From Legionella genomosp. 1 (GTDB taxonomy: Bacteria > Pseudomonadota > Gammaproteobacteria > Legionellales > Legionellaceae): a stretch of 9,440 nucleotides of DNA. The notes beneath the pieces were generated by a model that was not told the DNA's origin, did no database searches, and worked only from the letters and a program-made list of their open reading frames with translations. Position 1 is the stretch's first letter; each line of letters starts with the position of its first letter. Of this stretch, positions 6,570 to 9,440 are shown in pieces. The stretch covers positions 1 through 9,440 of the forward strand of contig CAMDBQ010000043.1 in assembly GCA_945889365.1 (NCBI GenBank). Reading direction: 5' to 3'. The translations under genes and the position numbers were made by a program.

Positions 6570-7319
6570 TTAAAGCACCTTGGCTTCATGTTGTAATTTA
6601 TCGAGCAGTTCCTGGACTGATTTAACCTTAATACCGGCACTGCGAGTAGGCGGTGGCGTAACTTTAATAATTTTCGTGTGCTCTTTAAGAGAAAGCCCTA
6701 ACGAATCTAGCTCCAAACATTCCAGCGGTTTGCGTTTGGCTTTCATGATATTAGGTAGGCTGGCATAACGCGGTTCATTCAATCGCAGATCCGTGCTGAC
6801 AACAGCAGGCAACTGCACATCGAGGGTTTCAGCTCCTCCATCAATCTCACGGGTCACTTGCATGTGTTTACCTGAAATACTGATTTTGGATGCAAACATG
6901 GCTTGTGGCCAATCCAGTAAGGCCGCCAACATTTGTGGGGTTTGATTATTGTCACCATCAATGGATTGTTTGCCCATCAAGACTAATCCAGGTTGTTCAT
7001 CAGACACAATCTTATTTAGTATTTTGGCGATATTCAGGCTGCAATAAGACGTGTTAGTGCGGACTAATATAGCGCGATCTGCACCCAGAGCCAAACCGTG
7101 TCGCAGCGTTTCCTGGCAGGCATCGGTTCCGACACTGACGAGCACGACTTCAGTCGCGACTTGTTGTTCACGCAGACGCAATGCTTCTTCAACTGCAATT
7201 TCATCGAAAGGATTCATGGACATTTTGAGGTTCTGGGTTTCAACACCAGAATTGTCCGATTTAACACGTATTTTAACGTAGGGGTCTACTACTCGCTTCA
7301 CTGCTACTAATATTTTCAT
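6570..7319 (-). CDS. etfB: Electron transfer flavoprotein beta subunit
   Basis: The 249-residue beta subunit of ETF binds AMP and carries the dehydrogenase recognition loop. Visible marks are KILVAVKRVVDP at the start, NPFDEIAVEEALRLRE (36-51), the AMP-site segment GKQSIDGDNNQTP (116-128), and the ETF-beta signature from REIDGGAETLDVQLPAVVST onward (157-176) into EPRYASLPNIMKAKRKP (182-198). The length is normal for the family. GAGGG lies close (about three bases) to the ATG. It is the first gene of the etfBA pair. The 77-base gap separating it from the upstream lipoprotein gene contains a hairpin, so it probably has its own transcription start, although I cannot point to a good promoter. Confidence 0.97.
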   Translation of the reverse strand: MKILVAVKRVVDPYVKIRVKSDNSGVETQNLKMSMNPFDEIAVEEALRLREQQVATEVVLVSVGTDACQETLRHGLALGADRAILVRTNTSYCSLNIAKILNKIVSDEQPGLVLMGKQSIDGDNNQTPQMLAALLDWPQAMFASKISISGKHMQVTREIDGGAETLDVQLPAVVSTDLRLNEPRYASLPNIMKAKRKPLECLELDSLGLSLKEHTKIIKVTPPPTRSAGIKVKSVQELLDKLQHEAKVL

Positions 7320-7344
7320 CGTCCCTCACACAATCCAAATCGTT

Positions 7345-7383
7345 TTACAAATAGGCGCGCGCGCCGCATGCCCCTATTTGTAA
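7345..7383. repeat. Hairpin with GC-rich core between the lipoprotein gene and etfB
   Basis: Perfect 11-base arms TTACAAATAGG (7345-7355) and CCTATTTGTAA (7373-7383) flank a core that holds two further palindromes, GGCGCGCGCGCC (7354-7365) and GCATGC (7366-7371). In RNA from the lipoprotein gene it could end or stabilise the transcript, yet no U-run follows on either strand, so it is not a classical intrinsic terminator. It may instead be a small palindromic repeat, or a control site for etfB, whose ATG lies 25 bases downstream. Confidence 0.6.
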
Positions 7384-7396
7384 CACGGATATATTC

Positions 7397-7846
7397 TTAA
7401 CTAGCAACCTTCCAAGAGCCATCGGCTTCTCTACACGCTTTGCCATAAATCTGTTCTTTCTTGCCACCAATCGTAGCGTGGGTAATATACTCACGGCAAG
7501 GCTGTTCGTTGGCATAATATGTGCGCGTTGGTTTTACGCTATATTGATTGCCATTATCTGGATTTTTCCAATTTACGGCTTGACCAACGGGTGCAGTTTC
7601 AAGCGCACGCTGCATTTCCATTTTATCTTGTCGATCCATGTATTGACCGATTCGACCACCCAGGTATGCACCCAACAGAGCACCACCAGCCGCAGCAGCA
7701 ACTTTACCTGCACCACCACCAAATTGACTGCCCAACAATCCGCCTACAACACCACCCGTTACAGTACCTACGCCTTCATTCGTTACCTGTGCGCAACCGC
7801 CAAGGAAAACTGAAAGAGACAACGTTGCTATTACTATTTTTTTCAT
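7397..7846 (-). CDS. Glycine-zipper outer-membrane lipoprotein, 17 kDa surface-antigen type
   Basis: The 149-residue precursor has a lipoprotein signal peptide: a KK start, a hydrophobic core and the lipobox LGGC with C18 as the lipidated cysteine. A glycine zipper follows (about 25-67: GGVVGGLLGS, GGGAGK, GGALLGAYLGGRIG), matching the Rickettsia 17 kDa antigen-type 2TM domain. The C-terminal domain (about 85-149) ends in QPCREY...YGKACREADGSWKV with C117 and C138, typical of the second surface-antigen domain and likely disulfide-bonded. It is predicted to be anchored at the outer membrane; its exact role is unknown in the family and may be envelope integrity. AGGTGG six bases upstream supports the ATG. 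It starts 25 bases after alr and so is probably cotranscribed with dnaB-alr. Confidence 0.92.
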   Translation of the reverse strand: MKKIVIATLSLSVFLGGCAQVTNEGVGTVTGGVVGGLLGSQFGGGAGKVAAAAGGALLGAYLGGRIGQYMDRQDKMEMQRALETAPVGQAVNWKNPDNGNQYSVKPTRTYYANEQPCREYITHATIGGKKEQIYGKACREADGSWKVAS

Positions 7847-7871
7847 GTTTATCCACCTGTTTAATATTCGT

Positions 7872-8951
7872 TTATGGGTTAATTCGAGATCTTTGTGTCA
7901 CTTGACACAATAACTCATACGGAATCGTTCCAGCTGATTTTGCAACCATCTCTATGGGAACATGCTGTCCCCATAATTCTACGACATCTCCGATGCCAAC
8001 GCCTGGACAATCCGTTAAATCTATCGTTAACATATCCATCGAAACACGGCCCACAATTGGTGCCATAAAACCATTCACCCAAACGGGTGTATTCGCTGAA
8101 ATATGGCGAGGGTAACCATCGCCATAACCCACCGGAACCACGCCAATAATTGAAGCGCAATCGCTTTGCCAAGTGCCACTATAACCAATTTTCACATGAG
8201 GAGGATAATGATGAATCACGGTCACAGCAGATAGAAACCGCATGACGGGCATTAATCCTAGTTCACGACCAATTTGATTTGAAAATGGTGATGCACCGTA
8301 TAACATAATGCCTGGTCGCACGACATCGGCATGCGTATTGGGCAGCGCCATAATGGCGGCTGAATTAGCCATGCTACGCACAATATTAACACCAAAATTT
8401 GGCAAGTCATTAAATTTTTGTATTTGGGCCTGATTATCAGGATGTTCTGCTTCATCGGCACATGCAAAGTGCGTCATTAGACCAATTTCGTCATCAACCC
8501 AGGGACATGCACGCAACGCTGTTATCACTTCAAGAACGTCATCCGGTTCAAACCCCAGTCGATGCATCCCGGTATTTACTTTAACCCAAACTTTGATTTT
8601 TTTAGCCTGCCGTATGGCCAATATCCATTTTAATTGGCATGCTTGATGAATAACACATTGCAGATTATGGCTAGCAACCAGAGGTAATTCATTGGCATTA
8701 AATACACCTTGCATTAGCACACATTCACTAAGACTGCCCAAAGCACGGACGGCCAATCCCTCTTCAAGACTGGCCACCCCAAATGCATCCACACGTCCCT
8801 CAAGTACGGGCAATACAAGAGACAAACCACAACCATAAGCATTGGCTTTCACCATTGCGATTACTTTACTATCCGGAGCGCACTGCCTTACACGTTGTAC
8901 ATTGTTCAGTAGCGCTTGCTCATCAATATAAATAAGGGTGGGTCTGGCCAT
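7872..8951 (-). CDS. alr: Alanine racemase
   Basis: This PLP-dependent enzyme interconverts L- and D-alanine and supplies D-alanine for peptidoglycan. With the ATG at 8951 it has 359 residues, the normal length. The landmarks are complete: PLP lysine K35 in MVKANAYGCG, the substrate-side R131 in MHRLGF, MLYGASPF (216-223), catalytic tyrosine Y257 in KIGYSGTW, VGYGDGYPR (274-282) and GRVSMDML (301-308). The open frame extends 15 codons further upstream into dnaB, but MARPTLIYIDEQAL aligns with known alr starts, so the internal ATG is chosen. That ATG follows the dnaB stop by one base (TAA-T-ATG), which implies coupled translation. dnaB-alr adjacency is a common gammaproteobacterial arrangement. 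Confidence 0.97.
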   Translation of the reverse strand: MARPTLIYIDEQALLNNVQRVRQCAPDSKVIAMVKANAYGCGLSLVLPVLEGRVDAFGVASLEEGLAVRALGSLSECVLMQGVFNANELPLVASHNLQCVIHQACQLKWILAIRQAKKIKVWVKVNTGMHRLGFEPDDVLEVITALRACPWVDDEIGLMTHFACADEAEHPDNQAQIQKFNDLPNFGVNIVRSMANSAAIMALPNTHADVVRPGIMLYGASPFSNQIGRELGLMPVMRFLSAVTVIHHYPPHVKIGYSGTWQSDCASIIGVVPVGYGDGYPRHISANTPVWVNGFMAPIVGRVSMDMLTIDLTDCPGVGIGDVVELWGQHVPIEMVAKSAGTIPYELLCQVTQRSRINP

Positions 8952-8952
8952 A

Positions 8953-9440
8953 TTAATTGTCGTTTCCTTGATATCCGCTAAATGCCAAATCTTCAAATCG
9001 AGTGTATTTACCCAGAAACGCTACACGTACTCGGCCGATAGGACCATTACGTTGCTTGGCGATAATGATTTCCGCACAACCTTTGTCTGGACTGTCTTCG
9101 TTGTACACTTCATCACGATAAATAAAGCAAATCAAATCCGCGTCCTGCTCAATAGCGCCTGATTCACGCAAATCGCTCATTACCGGACGCTTGTTAGGAC
9201 GCTGTTCCAGACTGCGGTTTAGCTGCGACAAGGCGATCAACGGGCAATTCAATTCCTTGGCCAGACTTTTCAGCGAGTGGCTGATTTCCGAAATCTCAGT
9301 CGCGCGGTTTTCGCCGCCACTGCCCGACATCAGTTGGATATAGTCGACAATGATCAAACCCAACTGGCCGCATTGCCGCGCTAGACGGCGAGCGCGGGCT
9401 CTCAAGTCCATGGCAGTCAATGCCGGCGTCTCATCGATAT
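8953..9440 (-). CDS. dnaB: Replicative DNA helicase DnaB, C-terminal part (5' end beyond window)
   Basis: The frame enters at the right edge, and 161 residues plus the stop are visible. They match the RecA-like C-terminal domain of the hexameric replicative helicase that unwinds DNA ahead of the replisome. Seen in order are IDETPALTAMDLRARARRLA, Walker B LIIVDYIQLM, the H3-type segment ALSQLNRSLEQRPNKRP, SDLRESGAIEQDADLICFIYR, the arginine-containing H4 motif IIIAKQRNGPIGRVRV, and the C-terminal YTRFEDL. The N-terminal domain and Walker A lie outside the window. No intein is seen in the visible part. Its stop is one base from the alr start. Confidence 0.97.
   Translation of the reverse strand, partial: IDETPALTAMDLRARARRLARQCGQLGLIIVDYIQLMSGSGGENRATEISEISHSLKSLAKELNCPLIALSQLNRSLEQRPNKRPVMSDLRESGAIEQDADLICFIYRDEVYNEDSPDKGCAEIIIAKQRNGPIGRVRVAFLGKYTRFEDLAFSGYQGNDN
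8964..8969 (-). promoter_or_regulatory. Ribosome binding site of alr inside dnaB
   Basis: AAGGAA (8969-8964) lies within the last codons of dnaB, 12 bases before the alr ATG. This spacing is longer than usual and suggests that alr depends partly on ribosomes terminating at the adjacent dnaB stop. No other ribosome site is seen for this start. Confidence 0.5.

Noticed and set aside
7519..7905. 128-codon plus-strand frame (with 7478-7813)
   Set aside because: It is antisense to the glycine-zipper lipoprotein. The Q/H-rich runs mirror the glycine and alanine codons of the real gene.
8952..8996. Longer alr start inside dnaB
   Set aside because: The 15 extra codons lie inside dnaB and resemble no alr N-terminus. 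MARPTLIYID fits the family start.

Overview
The window looks like the chromosome of a gammaproteobacterium. A Legionellales-type, host-associated lineage is my best guess. The evidence is the dnaB-alr gene pair, a 17 kDa-antigen-type glycine-zipper lipoprotein, a secreted GDA1/CD39-type NTPDase of the kind known in Legionella, and a gene that resembles the kinase-fold Dot/Icm effectors of Legionella and Coxiella. This placement is inference from gene families, not from a sequence search.

Layout, left to right. Positions 1-972 (minus) hold the N-terminal membrane part of a fused MFS/spermidine-synthase-like protein that runs off the left edge. A 68-base imperfect palindrome (995-1062) separates it from a Dps-type ferritin (minus, to 1499), and the palindrome carries the dps stop codon. 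A divergent control region (about 1500-1665) holds a good sigma70-type dps promoter. It is followed by a plus-strand gene (1666-2832) with a possible kinase-like core, which converges on a secreted NTPDase (2916-4145, minus). The NTPDase signal-peptide region is built from an 89-base palindromic repeat read in frame. A 50-codon ORF with its own -10 box and ribosome site lies just upstream.

From 4432 to the right edge everything is on the minus strand and looks like core metabolism: alanine dehydrogenase (ald), electron-transfer flavoprotein alpha and beta (etfA, etfB), a glycine-zipper lipoprotein, alanine racemase (alr), and the C-terminal part of the replicative helicase DnaB, which enters from the right. 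Transcription runs dnaB > alr > lipoprotein, then across a hairpin to etfB > etfA > ald.

How the parts fit. Alr interconverts D- and L-alanine for peptidoglycan, and Ald converts L-alanine to pyruvate, ammonia and NADH. EtfBA collects electrons from acyl-CoA and related dehydrogenases for the quinone pool. Dps protects DNA and stores iron. The kinase-like protein and the secreted NTPDase form a visibly more AT-rich, accessory-looking block between these housekeeping genes, and would suit interaction with a eukaryotic host. The most unusual signals are the kinase-like ORF and the palindromic elements that intrude on gene ends (dps 3' end, NTPDase 5' end).
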